A model generated the notes under the pieces. That model did no database searches. It saw nothing but the letters and a program-made list of their open reading frames with translations, and was not told the origin of the DNA. A DNA stretch of 64,000 nucleotides from Shewanella sp. Isolate13 (GTDB taxonomy: Bacteria > Pseudomonadota > Gammaproteobacteria > Enterobacterales > Shewanellaceae): NCBI RefSeq assembly GCF_022398325.1, contig NZ_JAKEVD010000016.1, positions 37,170-101,169 of the forward strand. Direction: 5' to 3'. The stretch's first letter is position 1. Every line of letters begins with the position of its first letter. Positions 14,259 to 25,178 of this stretch are shown one piece after another. Both the position numbers and the translations under genes were made by a program.

Positions 14259-16466
14259 TTATAGCCTGCGTGCTTGGATCACGCCATCTACCTGGTTTAT
14301 TTTCGATAACACTTTCGATAAACCATCTAGATTGTATAACTCAAGTTCCAGCTCGATGGTTGCCGTTTGTGTTTTGACATCTGAGGTCGAACTCATCGCC
14401 ATCACATGGGTTTTCTCTGCGGCTAATACCGAGGTTAAATCCCGCAGTAAGCCCGAACAGTCGTTGGCTAGGATACTTAAACGGATCTTATAACCACCGG
14501 AATAGTTCTCACCCCAAACCACATCGACCGATCGCTCAGGTGCGGCACGTATAAGCTCTTTAACTTGATCGCAGTCGGCTCTGTGAACCGAGATCCCGCG
14601 CCCCTTAGTAATAAAACCGAAGATCTCATCACCCGGTACTGGCTGACAACACTTGGCAATATGGCTCATCAAGTTACCAACACCGTTGACCTCGACCTGA
14701 CCCTTGCCCTTTTTGGGTGCCTTGCTCTGACTCTTCTTAACTAAATCTTCAACCGCCTCTTCGTCGGTGAGTTCTTTAGTGCGAAGGCGACTTTGAACAT
14801 GGTTCACCACCTGATTAAGGCGTACATCTCCGCCGCCAATCCCGGCGAGTAGATCGTCCATGCTCACCAAGTTGAATCGCTCTACCGCTGATTTCGCATC
14901 CTTGATGTGAAGGTTAATTCGAGAAAGCTCGGCTTCAAGCATCTCTCGACCTGCGACAATATTCTTATCTCTATCTTGCTGCTTAAACCAGTGCTGGATC
15001 TTCGAGCGAGCACGGGAGGTCTGAATATAGCCCAAGTTTGGATTGAGCCAATCACGCTTAGGGTTCGGGTGCTTAGAGGTAATGATCTCGATGCGCTGTC
15101 CCGTCTCGACCTGATAGGTAAACTGCACGATACGGCCATCGACCTTAGCACCGATACACTTATGCCCAACATGGGAGTGAATATAGTAAGCAAAGTCGAG
15201 TACAGTTGATCCCAACGGCAAGTCGACCACTTCGCCACTTGGCGTGAACACATAGACTCGATCCTCAAAGACCTGACTACGCACCTCATCGACCAAATTG
15301 CCGCTTTCGGCCACATCTTCCTGCCACTGCAGAATTTTACGTAGCCAGTTGATCTTATCTTCATAACCGCTCTGTTTACCGCTGGCACTGCCCTCTTTAT
15401 ACTTCCAGTGCGCTGCGACCCCAAGCTCAGCATCTTCATGCATCTGCTCGGTACGAATTTGGATCTCGACAGTTTTTCCTTCCGGCCCCACCACCACGGT
15501 ATGAATAGACTGGTAGCCATTAGGCTTAGGGTTAGCCACGTAGTCATCGAACTCACGTGGAATATGGTGCCACAGCGTATGCACCACGCCTAAGGCGCCA
15601 TAACAATCTTGCAGGCGATCGGTCACGATACGTACAGCGCGGACGTCAAACAGCTCATCAAATTTAAGCTGCTTGCCCTTCATCTTCTTCCAGATACTGT
15701 AGATATGCTTAGGTCTGCCATAGACCTTAGCGCGGATCTGGTCTTGATCTAGACGTGCCTGTAGCTGATTGACGAAATCATCGATAAAGGTCTCTCTATC
15801 GAGGCGCTTACCATCGAGCTGCTTGGCGATATCTTTATAGGTTTGTGGGTGCAGGTAACGGAATGAGATGTCTTCCAGTTCCCACTTAAGCTGACCAATA
15901 CCAAGGCGGTTAGCCAGTGGCGCATAGATATCGGCGATTTCGCGGGCGATAAGGACTTTAACCTCCTCATCGGCATTCTTAATCTCACGTAGCAGACAGA
16001 TACGCTCGGCAAGTTTTATCACCACCGCACGCACATCTTCCACCATGGCTAATAACATCTTACGAATATTATCGATCTGCGGTTCACCGCTGCGGGTCTG
16101 ATTATCGACCTTAAGCGCACCGATGGCGTTCATGGTCTCTACACTCGATACCAAGACGGCCAGCTTAGCGCCAAACTCCTCTTCGACATCTTCTTGAGTG
16201 ATAAGACCCGCATCAAACACCACAAACAAAATGGCGGCCTGTAAGGTTTCAATATCCATATTCAGTGGCGCGAGGATCTCTATCATCTCGCGCGCACGTC
16301 TTAACACGGTAACGTTCGCTTCTTTCTTTTGGCCCACAAGCAGTTCAACCCGCTCAATTAAGGCCAACAGAGTTTGCGCTTCCGAAGCATCACTAATATA
16401 ACGTTGCACCCACTTATCGATTTGAAAGTCAGGGTCGCTAAAATGTGCTTCACGAACAGATACCAT
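14259..16466 (-). CDS. relA: (p)ppGpp synthetase RelA
   Basis: The ribosome-associated synthetase of the stringent response, transferring pyrophosphate from ATP to GDP/GTP. The protein is 735 aa. The N-terminal hydrolase-like domain lacks the HD motif: the equivalent position reads FVVFDAG where bifunctional SpoT has HDVIED. This marks a synthetase-only enzyme. The synthetase domain (about 240-350) contains GYQSIHTVVVGPEGKTVEIQ, followed by a TGS domain (VYVFTPSGEVVDLPLGST) and a C-terminal ACT domain. It lies between rlmD and mazG. Confidence 0.96.
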   Translation of the reverse strand: MVSVREAHFSDPDFQIDKWVQRYISDASEAQTLLALIERVELLVGQKKEANVTVLRRAREMIEILAPLNMDIETLQAAILFVVFDAGLITQEDVEEEFGAKLAVLVSSVETMNAIGALKVDNQTRSGEPQIDNIRKMLLAMVEDVRAVVIKLAERICLLREIKNADEEVKVLIAREIADIYAPLANRLGIGQLKWELEDISFRYLHPQTYKDIAKQLDGKRLDRETFIDDFVNQLQARLDQDQIRAKVYGRPKHIYSIWKKMKGKQLKFDELFDVRAVRIVTDRLQDCYGALGVVHTLWHHIPREFDDYVANPKPNGYQSIHTVVVGPEGKTVEIQIRTEQMHEDAELGVAAHWKYKEGSASGKQSGYEDKINWLRKILQWQEDVAESGNLVDEVRSQVFEDRVYVFTPSGEVVDLPLGSTVLDFAYYIHSHVGHKCIGAKVDGRIVQFTYQVETGQRIEIITSKHPNPKRDWLNPNLGYIQTSRARSKIQHWFKQQDRDKNIVAGREMLEAELSRINLHIKDAKSAVERFNLVSMDDLLAGIGGGDVRLNQVVNHVQSRLRTKELTDEEAVEDLVKKSQSKAPKKGKGQVEVNGVGNLMSHIAKCCQPVPGDEIFGFITKGRGISVHRADCDQVKELIRAAPERSVDVVWGENYSGGYKIRLSILANDCSGLLRDLTSVLAAEKTHVMAMSSTSDVKTQTATIELELELYNLDGLSKVLSKINQVDGVIQARRL

Positions 16467-16682
16467 TGAATTTGATTCCTTTACATACCCCAGATAGAGA
16501 TTAACAAACCCTTAACTCTACCTTTTAAATTGATAAGCACTATATTCGCCATTCAGCCGTTATTGTCAATGCGCAAAAGCAGACAATTGCTACTAAAAAC
16601 AGCTATAGCGCCATACTTTGAATTGTATGAGTTATATTTAAGCAAAAGGTTTCACTAAATGTATCTATTTGTGTCTTTTTGT

Positions 16683-18020
16683 TTAATTTTTTAACTCAAA
16701 CAGTGCCATTGACTCCAAGTGATGGGTTTGTGGGAACATATCCACTAATCCAATCTTTTTAAGTTGATAACCTTGCGACAAAATCACTTCACTATCACGG
16801 GCTAGGCTAGCAGGATTACAGGAAACATAGACTAAGGCTTTAGGTTTTAGTTTCTTCAGTGATTGCATGCTCTCATAGGCCCCCGCTCGAGCCGGATCGA
16901 TTAACATCTTATCGACTTTACCTAGCCAAGGCTCTTTCGATAGATCTGCGCTGAGATCCGCATGATAAAATGAGACCTTATCTAAACCGCTCAGCTTAGC
17001 ATTCACTCTTGCCTGCTCAACCATAGCCTGCACACCTTCAACACCAATCACCTCGGCGCCATCTTTAGCCAGTGGCAGACTGAAATTGCCGATCCCACAG
17101 AACAGATCTAACACTCGCTCACCCGCCTTGGGTGATAGCCACTCAACGGCTTGACTGACCATGGCTTGGTTTACTTGACCGTTCACTTGAATAAAGTTGC
17201 CAGGCGAGAAGTTAAGTTTGACTTGGTTATCATCGAAACCATAATAAGGCTGCTCACCCGTGCCATTTAAATGCTCGCATTGCCCCTCATCACCTTGTAG
17301 TAAGACGATCACAGCATGCTTTTCGGCAAACTCAACTAACCTAGCCTTATCCTTATCCGATAGTCCCTTAGTCACGCGAAGCACCACAAAGTTACCGTTA
17401 TCGGCTTGGGTGAGTTCAACGTGGCCTAGGGCTTTCTTACCGCTTAACTGATTAAGCATAAAAGCCAAGTCTGGGATCAAGGCCGACAACGGCTCAGCTA
17501 ACACGGCGCAGGACTGGATCTCAACCACGTCACTGCTGCTACCCGCCCTAAAACCTAAGCTAATATGCTTGGTATTTTTATCAAACCATGTGGCTAAACG
17601 GGCGCGGCGGCGATAGTGCCACGCATTATCGCTTAGGGTGTCACACACTTCACCCGCCTGAGCCTGGGCAAACTTATTCACCAAATCAACCAAGGTATTG
17701 GCTTTATGTTGACGCTGAGCGTCAATATCAAGATGCTGCAGATCACAGCCACCACATTTATCGAAATGTGGGCATAAAGCTGAAACTCGCTCCGCCGAGC
17801 GCTTCTCAATTTTTAGTAGCTTTCCTCGAGCAAACTTTTTCTTCTGCTCCGTTAGCTGCACCGATACGGTTTCATCGGGCAGCGCGCCACTGATGAAAAC
17901 AATCTTACCGTCGTGGTGAGCGATACCTGCACCTAGGTGATCCAGTTGCGTCACCTTCAGCGATAACTTCGACGATAATTGCTTAGATCTATTTGGTTTT
18001 GCTTTAAAAAATTGTGCCAT
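16683..18020 (-). CDS. rlmD: 23S rRNA (uracil(1939)-C5)-methyltransferase RlmD
   Basis: A SAM-dependent methyltransferase with an iron-sulfur cluster that modifies U1939 of 23S rRNA. From the ATG at 18020 the product is 445 aa. A TRAM domain ([21 protein letters not shown]) comes first, then the cluster-binding cysteines in [14 protein letters not shown], the SAM motif [16 protein letters not shown], and the catalytic Cys in [15 protein letters not shown] 14-codon upstream extension to 18062 is open but lacks family support. It is divergent from barA. Confidence 0.95.
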   Translation of the reverse strand: MAQFFKAKPNRSKQLSSKLSLKVTQLDHLGAGIAHHDGKIVFISGALPDETVSVQLTEQKKKFARGKLLKIEKRSAERVSALCPHFDKCGGCDLQHLDIDAQRQHKANTLVDLVNKFAQAQAGEVCDTLSDNAWHYRRRARLATWFDKNTKHISLGFRAGSSSDVVEIQSCAVLAEPLSALIPDLAFMLNQLSGKKALGHVELTQADNGNFVVLRVTKGLSDKDKARLVEFAEKHAVIVLLQGDEGQCEHLNGTGEQPYYGFDDNQVKLNFSPGNFIQVNGQVNQAMVSQAVEWLSPKAGERVLDLFCGIGNFSLPLAKDGAEVIGVEGVQAMVEQARVNAKLSGLDKVSFYHADLSADLSKEPWLGKVDKMLIDPARAGAYESMQSLKKLKPKALVYVSCNPASLARDSEVILSQGYQLKKIGLVDMFPQTHHLESMALFELKN

Positions 18021-18117
18021 TTTACTCTCAAAATAGATAAAAAACTGGCCAACACAGGTCAATATCTGGCAGTCTATCGATTACAAACACTATATTTAAT
18101 GGTAACCCATACAAAGA

Positions 18118-20910
18118 ATGAATAATGCCAACGATATGACCAAATACAGCCTTCGCTCGTGGGTTCTGGTACTGGCGTTAGCCCCAACAATCTTAGTGGG
18201 TTTTTTATTAGGTAGTTATTTTACCATAAATAGATTCTATGAACTCGAAGAAACGCTCATAGGACAAGCTAGCAATATCATCGAGCCCTTAGCAATCGCT
18301 GCCGAAGTGGGCCTTGAGACCAAAGATTTCGAAACCAGCAAACGGTTAATCACCTCCGCACAATTAAATAAAGCCTCGCTAGTGCAGTTTATTGCTATTT
18401 TCGATGCCAATAATCGAGTGGTCGTCACCTCCCATCATTATAAGAACCACGAGATGATGCGCTACGATAAGCCGCTGGACTCTATGCTGCGTACCGAGCT
18501 GGAACAGGTCGGCGACAGCATGATTTTACGTAGCCCCATCTATAAGAGCAGTGATGCGCCGGTAATCGGTTTCGACAGCGCCACGCCTGCCACCCGCTCT
18601 AATGCCACGAAAATCGGCTATATCGCCATCTTAATCAACAAAGAAAACGCCCTCTTACAGCAACATAGAGCCGGGGTTATCGCCTTTATTATTGTGATGA
18701 TTGGCGTACAGTTAAACCTGTTCTTTACCTTCCGCTTACTTAAGAACGTAACCCAACCTATTACCGATATGGTGCGGGTCGTCGCCAAGATCCGTGAGGG
18801 TAAACTCGATACACGCTTAAACGGTAACCTGATTGGTGAGCTGGACTTACTTAGACGAGGCATCAATGCGATGGCCGGTTCGCTATCGGAGTACCATGAT
18901 GAGATGCAACAAAACATCGATCAAGCCACCTCTGACTTACGCGAGACTCTAGAGCAGATCGAGATCCAAAACGTTGAACTGGATATGGCAAAGAAACGTG
19001 CCCAAGAGGCCAGTCGTATCAAGTCGGAGTTCCTCGCCAATATGTCCCACGAGCTTAGAACCCCACTTAACGGTGTGATCGGTTTTGCAAAACAGCTATT
19101 AAAGACTCCTTTGCATTCAAGCCAACAAGACTATATCCGCACCATCGAGCGTAGCGCCACCAACCTGTTGAGTATCATTAACGACATTCTCGACTTCTCT
19201 AAACTCGAAGCAGGCAAGATGGTACTCGAAAACATCCCCTTCTCACTACGTGAAACTGTAGAAGAGACGGTTACCATGCTATCGAGCAGCGCGAGAGAGA
19301 AAGAGCTGGAGCTGGTGATTGATGTCGACTCGGGGATCCCTGAGGATGTCACCGGCGATGCGATGCGTTTTAGTCAGATCATCACCAACTTAGTCGGTAA
19401 CGCCATTAAGTTCACGGATAAGGGGAGCGTTCAACTCAAGTTACAGCTCGAAGAGATTATCGATGGCAAAGCCCACCTACGCTGTGAGATCATCGACACA
19501 GGGATCGGCATCGATGCCCAGCAACAAGCATCGCTGTTCCAAGCTTTTGGTCAAGCAGACTCCTCAATTTCTCGTCGCTTCGGCGGCACAGGACTAGGGC
19601 TCGTCATCACCAAGCGTCTGGTCAATCGCATGGGCGGGCAAATAGGTTGTTACTCTGAGCCTGATGTAGGCTCAACGTTTTGGTTCTCTCTGCCACTAAA
19701 TATCAGCCAGTACTCCATCAACAACACTGTGCCACTCATGTCACTTGAAGGTAAGAGCATTCTGTTGTTTGAGCCAAGCACACTGTCTCAGCATGCCATA
19801 GAACTCATGCTGCAGCGTTGGGGAATGAAGGTCACCCTAGTAAAATCAACTAAGCAACTTGAATTTATTACCACTCAGTCTCAGCATAGTTTTGACTATT
19901 CGCTAATGAGCTGCCGCGCCATCACCGCATCCAAGGAGCCTGCGGCTGTACTGAGCTTAGCCAAAAAGAAAATTGATAACTTATTGCTGATCTCCGACTG
20001 CAGCGAACAAGAAGCGATCTATTCCCAGCTGCGCCCCTATATCGACCAGCAGATCTCTATGCCTATCGGAGAGAAGAAGCTCGCCAGTTCACTACTTAAT
20101 CCTCATTCAGATATCGTAAGTGAAACGCTTACTGCTCCAACAGCGATCCAAGCCCCGGCTAAACTGGAGAGCCTGAGTGTTTTAGCCGTTGACGATAATC
20201 CGGCCAACCTTAAACTTATCGACACCCTGCTCAGAGAACTCGTCACCCATGTACAGGTAGCCGACAACGGCGAGCTTGCCGTAAAACTGGCAAAAGAGCG
20301 CAGCTACGACTTAATCTTTATGGACATTCAAATGCCGGGGACAGACGGCATCACGGCGACCAAACAGATCCGCGCCAACTCGGCAAACCGTAACACACCT
20401 ATTATCGCGGTCACCGCACACGCCATCGCCGAAGAGCGAGAGCGGATCTCCTCTAGCGGCATGGATGGCTATCTGCCAAAACCTATCGATGAAGCCGCCC
20501 TGAAAGGGGTCATCACTCGCTGGCGAAGCAAACCTAAGTTTACCCACTTCGATCTGCGCACACTTAATTGGGAACTTTGTTTGACCCAAGCCAATAACAA
20601 GCCAGACTTAGCACTGGACATGCTAAAGATGCTATTAAAATCACTGCCAGAGACGGTTGAGCATATTGAGCTCGCGCTCGCCAGCTCAGATAATGACAAG
20701 ATGCTTGCCTGTATCCATAAGCTTCACGGTGCCTGCTGTTACTGTGGAGTGCCAACGACCCAAGCACTTTGCCAAGAAATTGAGTCAGGATTAAAGCGTG
20801 GCGTGCCAGTAGAAGATGTCGAACCGGAAATACTTGAGTTACTTGATGAACTAACTAAGGTAGAATCTGCCGCTAATCAAGTGATCTCCCAGCTATCAGT
20901 GGATATATAA
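18118..20910 (+). CDS. barA: Hybrid sensor histidine kinase BarA
   Basis: A tripartite sensor kinase that phosphorylates UvrY/GacA and so controls the Csr small RNAs. Domains in order: two membrane spans (about 15-36 and 180-200) bracketing a periplasmic sensor, HAMP (about 200-255), HisKA with phospho-acceptor His near 311 (ANMSHELRTPLN), HATPase (NLVGNAIKF, DTGIGI, GGTGLGL), a degenerate receiver-like linker (about 545-650), a true receiver with Asp near 736 (IFMDIQMPGTDG), and an HPt domain with His near 867. The ATG at 18136 (MTKYSLRSW) aligns better with the E. coli N-terminus and may be the real start. It is divergent from rlmD and followed one base later by a DUF416 gene. Confidence 0.93.
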   Translation: MNNANDMTKYSLRSWVLVLALAPTILVGFLLGSYFTINRFYELEETLIGQASNIIEPLAIAAEVGLETKDFETSKRLITSAQLNKASLVQFIAIFDANNRVVVTSHHYKNHEMMRYDKPLDSMLRTELEQVGDSMILRSPIYKSSDAPVIGFDSATPATRSNATKIGYIAILINKENALLQQHRAGVIAFIIVMIGVQLNLFFTFRLLKNVTQPITDMVRVVAKIREGKLDTRLNGNLIGELDLLRRGINAMAGSLSEYHDEMQQNIDQATSDLRETLEQIEIQNVELDMAKKRAQEASRIKSEFLANMSHELRTPLNGVIGFAKQLLKTPLHSSQQDYIRTIERSATNLLSIINDILDFSKLEAGKMVLENIPFSLRETVEETVTMLSSSAREKELELVIDVDSGIPEDVTGDAMRFSQIITNLVGNAIKFTDKGSVQLKLQLEEIIDGKAHLRCEIIDTGIGIDAQQQASLFQAFGQADSSISRRFGGTGLGLVITKRLVNRMGGQIGCYSEPDVGSTFWFSLPLNISQYSINNTVPLMSLEGKSILLFEPSTLSQHAIELMLQRWGMKVTLVKSTKQLEFITTQSQHSFDYSLMSCRAITASKEPAAVLSLAKKKIDNLLLISDCSEQEAIYSQLRPYIDQQISMPIGEKKLASSLLNPHSDIVSETLTAPTAIQAPAKLESLSVLAVDDNPANLKLIDTLLRELVTHVQVADNGELAVKLAKERSYDLIFMDIQMPGTDGITATKQIRANSANRNTPIIAVTAHAIAEERERISSSGMDGYLPKPIDEAALKGVITRWRSKPKFTHFDLRTLNWELCLTQANNKPDLALDMLKMLLKSLPETVEHIELALASSDNDKMLACIHKLHGACCYCGVPTTQALCQEIESGLKRGVPVEDVEPEILELLDELTKVESAANQVISQLSVDI

Positions 20911-20911
20911 G

Positions 20912-21517
20912 ATGACAAACAAACAGGGATTTTTTAAACGCCTAAAAGCATTAGAGTTACCCCAGAAAAAGCTTTTTGCGGTTGCCCTATGCCAACGCAT
21001 GCTGCCTAACTATCAGCTTTTTTCTGAAGTGTGTGAATTTGGCGATCCAAAAGTACTCGATACCTTGCTAAACCTACTTTGGCAATCGATGTACGACAAC
21101 AAGCTCAAGCTGAACATAGATATCTACCTTGAGCGCCTAGAAGATAACACGCCAGATCCTAGCGATTTTGATGTTTACGGTGTCTATCCTGCTATGGATG
21201 CCGCAGTCGCATTGACCTCGCTGATCAGTGCACTACAGAGCAAAGTAGAAGAAGATATCACCAACATCAGTAAGCTATCGTCATCGACTGTCGCCAACTA
21301 TATTGAAGCGACCTGTGAGCAAGAGTTCAAAAATGAAGATGCGCTCGATGACTATATCTTCGGTCATGAAGTGATGCTTGAAGAGAAAGAGATGCAAGAG
21401 TCTCTTTTACAGATCATCGAAGAAAACCCGTCGATGAAGGCCGATTTCATCAAAGGGCTACGCAAAGAAATCGTTGAGATTGGTGTATCAAATATCGGTA
21501 TCGAAGCCCCCCGCTAA
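20912..21517 (+). CDS. YjaG-family protein (DUF416)
   Basis: A 201-aa soluble protein of the YjaG/DUF416 family; its biochemical role is not established. The N-terminus FFKRLKALELPQKKLFAVALCQRMLPNYQLF and the acidic DVYGVYPAMDAAVALTSLI segment are typical of the family. It begins one base after the barA stop codon, so it is probably cotranscribed and translationally coupled with barA. No catalytic motif is apparent. Confidence 0.85.
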   Translation: MTNKQGFFKRLKALELPQKKLFAVALCQRMLPNYQLFSEVCEFGDPKVLDTLLNLLWQSMYDNKLKLNIDIYLERLEDNTPDPSDFDVYGVYPAMDAAVALTSLISALQSKVEEDITNISKLSSSTVANYIEATCEQEFKNEDALDDYIFGHEVMLEEKEMQESLLQIIEENPSMKADFIKGLRKEIVEIGVSNIGIEAPR

Positions 21518-21622
21518 TACAGAGCAGCTCGTAGCTATGAGCGCGTAACGGATCACTCTTATCGTTAGGCGCCCATCAAGCTCACATCAAGCACCGCTGT
21601 CAGCATAAGGCACAGGCCTTAA

Positions 21623-22525
21623 TTAACTCTCCATCGAAAACAGGCACTGCGCCTTTGATTGCATAAACTCGATAAACAGCTTTACCTTCAGCGGCTGATG
21701 ACTGCGCTGATGATAGAGGATCGAGATCCGCCTCTTCTCACCAATCCATTCCGGCAGCACGACTTGCAAGGCACCAGACTTAAGCTGCTGCTTAACAAAC
21801 AGCTCGGGGCCGTAGAGAATACCGCCATCGTCAACCGTCGCTTCGACCGCGCCATGCAGGTCACTTAAGGTCAGCTTGGCCTTACCATCGTAGTAAAATG
21901 ACTCGCCAGAGGGGTGCTTAAGCGACCAGTTATACAGAGGCCAAACCTTGATCAAGCTATGGCTAGCCAGTTCACTCGGATGAGTCAGCTCAGGGGCATT
22001 GTCGATATAATGAGGCGAAGCAAACAGACCATAATTAAGCACACCCAATGAACTTGAGATCCAAGAGGAATCAGGTTGAGTGCCTCCAACAATAGCCACA
22101 TCGACGCCCTCATCGATCAAGTCGATAACGTTATTGTTTTGCGCAATATGCAGTTGAATGTCTGGATATTGCTCGCAGAACTCATTAAGGGTCTTGATAA
22201 AAATCATCGAGATAATCGACACTGGCGCGGCAATACGTAAGGTGCCCTCAGGCTTATCCACACTGACACCGCTAATGCTATCAAACTGAGAGATAATAGA
22301 CTGATATTGCTGAAACAGCGCAATCCCTTCTTCGGTTAGCCTCAGCTTACGGGTATTACGCATCAACAGCTGTTTATCTAATACCGTCTCCAACTTCGTC
22401 AGCTTACGGCTCACAGTAGCAATCGGCATATCCAGCTCTTTCGCGGCCTGAGAAAAGCTGCCCGCATTCACTAGATGCACAAATTGATAGATCAGCTGTA
22501 ATTCCAAACCAAAGTTGGTACTCAT
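21623..22525 (-). CDS. LysR-family transcriptional regulator
   Basis: A 300-aa LysR-type regulator. The N-terminal winged helix-turn-helix is LIYQFVHLVNAGSFSQAAKELDMPIATVSRKLTKLE, followed by a periplasmic-binding-like effector domain. The start at the ATG at 22525 is preceded by a good ribosome site (aggggtt); the frame continues one codon to a TTG. It is divergent from the hybrid kinase gene at 22774 across about 250 bp. The regulon and ligand cannot be told from sequence. Confidence 0.9.
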   Translation of the reverse strand: MSTNFGLELQLIYQFVHLVNAGSFSQAAKELDMPIATVSRKLTKLETVLDKQLLMRNTRKLRLTEEGIALFQQYQSIISQFDSISGVSVDKPEGTLRIAAPVSIISMIFIKTLNEFCEQYPDIQLHIAQNNNVIDLIDEGVDVAIVGGTQPDSSWISSSLGVLNYGLFASPHYIDNAPELTHPSELASHSLIKVWPLYNWSLKHPSGESFYYDGKAKLTLSDLHGAVEATVDDGGILYGPELFVKQQLKSGALQVVLPEWIGEKRRISILYHQRSHQPLKVKLFIEFMQSKAQCLFSMES

Positions 22526-22773
22526 CAAGATAACCCCTGCAACTTAAGATAAATGGGATCTGAGCTCAGACTCAGATTAAGCCTAGCTCTCATACTCGCC
22601 ACAATATTATACCAAAACACAAATTACATCGTGTTCTAGCGCAATGTTAGTGGCTTTTAAATTCACATGACTTAGGACTTCACGAGTCATGTTCGTCACT
22701 GAAGATACCGCCAATAGGCTTTGCCCAAATAACCGTAAAAATAAATTAGTCAAAAACTAGTTTGTAGATTATT

Positions 22774-25107
22774 ATGCGCAACCTTTTTTTATTAACTGCT
22801 CAAAAAATGACACGCCGCCTTGCCTTTCTGTTGTTATTCACAAGCTTATCAAGCTCTTCTTTCGCGCAGCCTTTGGCTGTTAGCCCACAAGAGTTAGCTC
22901 AGTTACAGCCAGAAACGGCTATTGCCGCGGGTGCAATAACGAACAGTGACCCAGCGATCTCTATCACCTCAAATACCACGTCAGATACCACGCCAAAGAG
23001 CCAAGATGATCATAGCGAAAATCATGAACGCCATGGTGATCACCTGACGAGTAATACTCTGTTATTTTTCATCACAGTGTTCACTCTGCTGCTAGCCTTT
23101 AGCCTCTTTCGTAATAACAGGCGTAAAGCTTTTCTATCTGAAGCCCTTGCTAGTGGACAAGCAAGCCATGAGCAGATGCAGTGGTTAATGGCCGTGCTCG
23201 ATAATTTCCCAGGCATGGTGTTGATCTGTGATGCCAATGGCAAGCCCCTACTGAGTAACAAGGCCTATAACGACTGCCTAGCGAACACCATCAGCCAACT
23301 AGGCAACAGTCCGTCAGCATTTATCGCTGCCAACAATTGCCTGAGCGATGAATGTGCGATTGGCGATAAATATTACCGCATCTCCCGTGAAGTGGTGCGC
23401 CATAACGATGGCCAGCAATACCACATCACGGTATTTGCAGACTTCACAGAGTTAAAGGCGCGCAAGCAAGAACTTAGACTTTCGCAGCAACAAGCTGTGG
23501 AGGCCTTAAAGGCAAGAGAGTCATTCTTGGCGATTATCAGCCACGAGTTAAGGACGCCCCTTACCGCAATGATAGGCTTAATGGAGCTGCTCAAGCCTGA
23601 GCTTAAATCGAGTCAAAACCTAGAGTTAATGCAAAATGCTCAGGCCTCCGCCGAGCGTTTAAAAGCCCTAGTTAACGATCTCTTAGATTTTTCTAAAATG
23701 GAGGCCAACCAGTTACAACTCGATGCTTACCCAGGCAATATCTTTGATGAAGTTGGCTCCATGCTCAGAACGTTAGAAGCAGGCGCCAGTGTTAAAGGGC
23801 TCGATTTTCGAGTCGACTGGCAACCCACAAGGTTCTGCCACGCCGAGCTTGACTGGCTCCGCCTCAGCCAGATAGTTAACAACTTGGTGAGTAATGCAAT
23901 TAAGTTCACCGAGAAAGGTTACATCAGGGTATCGATCGCCAATACAGAACAAAGACTATATCTGTCGATTGAAGACAGCGGCTGCGGCATGACACAAAGC
24001 CAACTCCTCGGCTTATTTCAACCATTTGTACAGGGCGATCCGAGTATAAACCGTAACTATGGCGGCACAGGCTTAGGCATGTCTATTGTTAAGCACTTAG
24101 TGCAGCTGATGGGAGGAGAGATAAACGTAGAGAGTCGACAAGGCCACGGTACGCAGGTTTGTGTGAATATGCCGGTTCAATTTCGGCCTTTAGCGCTTAG
24201 GTTCATGGCAGAGATAAAAACAGAAAATGACAAGCTACAAAGCTGGCTTAAGCTGTGGCGGGATAACTCATGCCCTAGCGGTGAAATCGCCACTAATTGC
24301 ATAGCGGTTCAAGCGTTAGAACTATGCCAAAACATCTATCCCGACCTGCTGTTAAAGGCACTGTCATGGCCAAATAAGCCTGCACAAACCGATGCCCTAA
24401 AAGCGAAAAGGTATACGGGAAAGGTGTTAGTTGCCGATGACGATCCAGTTAACCGCTTCCTGTTCCAGAAACAGCTTAAAAAGCTCGGCTTAGAGGTGGT
24501 CACGGTTAATGATGGTCAAGAGGCACTCAACTATTTAACTCAACATTTAACCAGCATCGACCTGCTCCTTACCGACTGCCATATGCCTAACCTCAATGGT
24601 TATGACTTGGTGCGTCAGCTAAGAGCGCGAAGCGAGTTTAACGCCTTAGCAATAATTGGCTGTACCGCAGAAGACTCACGCTTAGTCGCCGAAAAAGCGC
24701 AGAGTGTCGGTATGGATGAGATCATCTACAAGCCCTATACCTTTAACTCGCTTAGCGATGCGTTAGGACGTTACTGTCAACAGCAAGCCATTGACTCAGA
24801 TTTAGCTAAACTCGAGTGGTTAAATGCATATGAGATAGAGGAACAGCTTGAGTTTTCGGCCGTCGTGAGAGACTCACTCTTTGCCGATAAGGCGCAGCTT
24901 CTCGAACAGAGCCTACCGCTAACGGCGATAGCTCACCGCATTAAAGGCGCGGCCAATGCGCTCAATTTAACTGAGCTAGCGTCCCTCGCCCACGCCTGTG
25001 AAACTGTATCTAGCAGCAACGCCCCATTAGCCACCAAGCAACTCATCGATGAGATTGATGCCGTCATCGCTGCGATTAACAACTGGCTCAGTAAACAATA
25101 TTTGTGA
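22774..25107 (+). CDS. Hybrid sensor histidine kinase (PAS-HisKA-HATPase-REC-HPt)
   Basis: A 777-aa membrane sensor kinase with a complete internal phosphorelay. A signal peptide or first membrane span (about 12-31) is followed by a short periplasmic segment rich in Thr, Ser, Asp and His (SQDDHSENHERHGDH). A second membrane span lies at about 95-112, then a PAS-like segment, HisKA (AIISHELRTPLTAMIG), HATPase (NLVSNAIKF, DSGCGM, GGTGLGM), a receiver with Asp in LLLTDCHMPNLNG, and an HPt domain with AHRIKGAANAL. The next gene encodes a receiver-TPR protein, its probable partner. The His/Asp-rich periplasmic loop could bind a metal, which is only a guess. Confidence 0.88.
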   Translation: MRNLFLLTAQKMTRRLAFLLLFTSLSSSSFAQPLAVSPQELAQLQPETAIAAGAITNSDPAISITSNTTSDTTPKSQDDHSENHERHGDHLTSNTLLFFITVFTLLLAFSLFRNNRRKAFLSEALASGQASHEQMQWLMAVLDNFPGMVLICDANGKPLLSNKAYNDCLANTISQLGNSPSAFIAANNCLSDECAIGDKYYRISREVVRHNDGQQYHITVFADFTELKARKQELRLSQQQAVEALKARESFLAIISHELRTPLTAMIGLMELLKPELKSSQNLELMQNAQASAERLKALVNDLLDFSKMEANQLQLDAYPGNIFDEVGSMLRTLEAGASVKGLDFRVDWQPTRFCHAELDWLRLSQIVNNLVSNAIKFTEKGYIRVSIANTEQRLYLSIEDSGCGMTQSQLLGLFQPFVQGDPSINRNYGGTGLGMSIVKHLVQLMGGEINVESRQGHGTQVCVNMPVQFRPLALRFMAEIKTENDKLQSWLKLWRDNSCPSGEIATNCIAVQALELCQNIYPDLLLKALSWPNKPAQTDALKAKRYTGKVLVADDDPVNRFLFQKQLKKLGLEVVTVNDGQEALNYLTQHLTSIDLLLTDCHMPNLNGYDLVRQLRARSEFNALAIIGCTAEDSRLVAEKAQSVGMDEIIYKPYTFNSLSDALGRYCQQQAIDSDLAKLEWLNAYEIEEQLEFSAVVRDSLFADKAQLLEQSLPLTAIAHRIKGAANALNLTELASLAHACETVSSSNAPLATKQLIDEIDAVIAAINNWLSKQYL

Positions 25108-25178
25108 TCATCTCGATGCGTTGCGGGATCTATTATTGAATCCGCCATCGAGACTTAGTTATTTGGACAACATCCTTT

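Noticed and set aside
14882..15556. 224-codon frame inside relA
   Set aside because: Same-strand shadow frame within the conserved RelA coding sequence, with no recognisable product.
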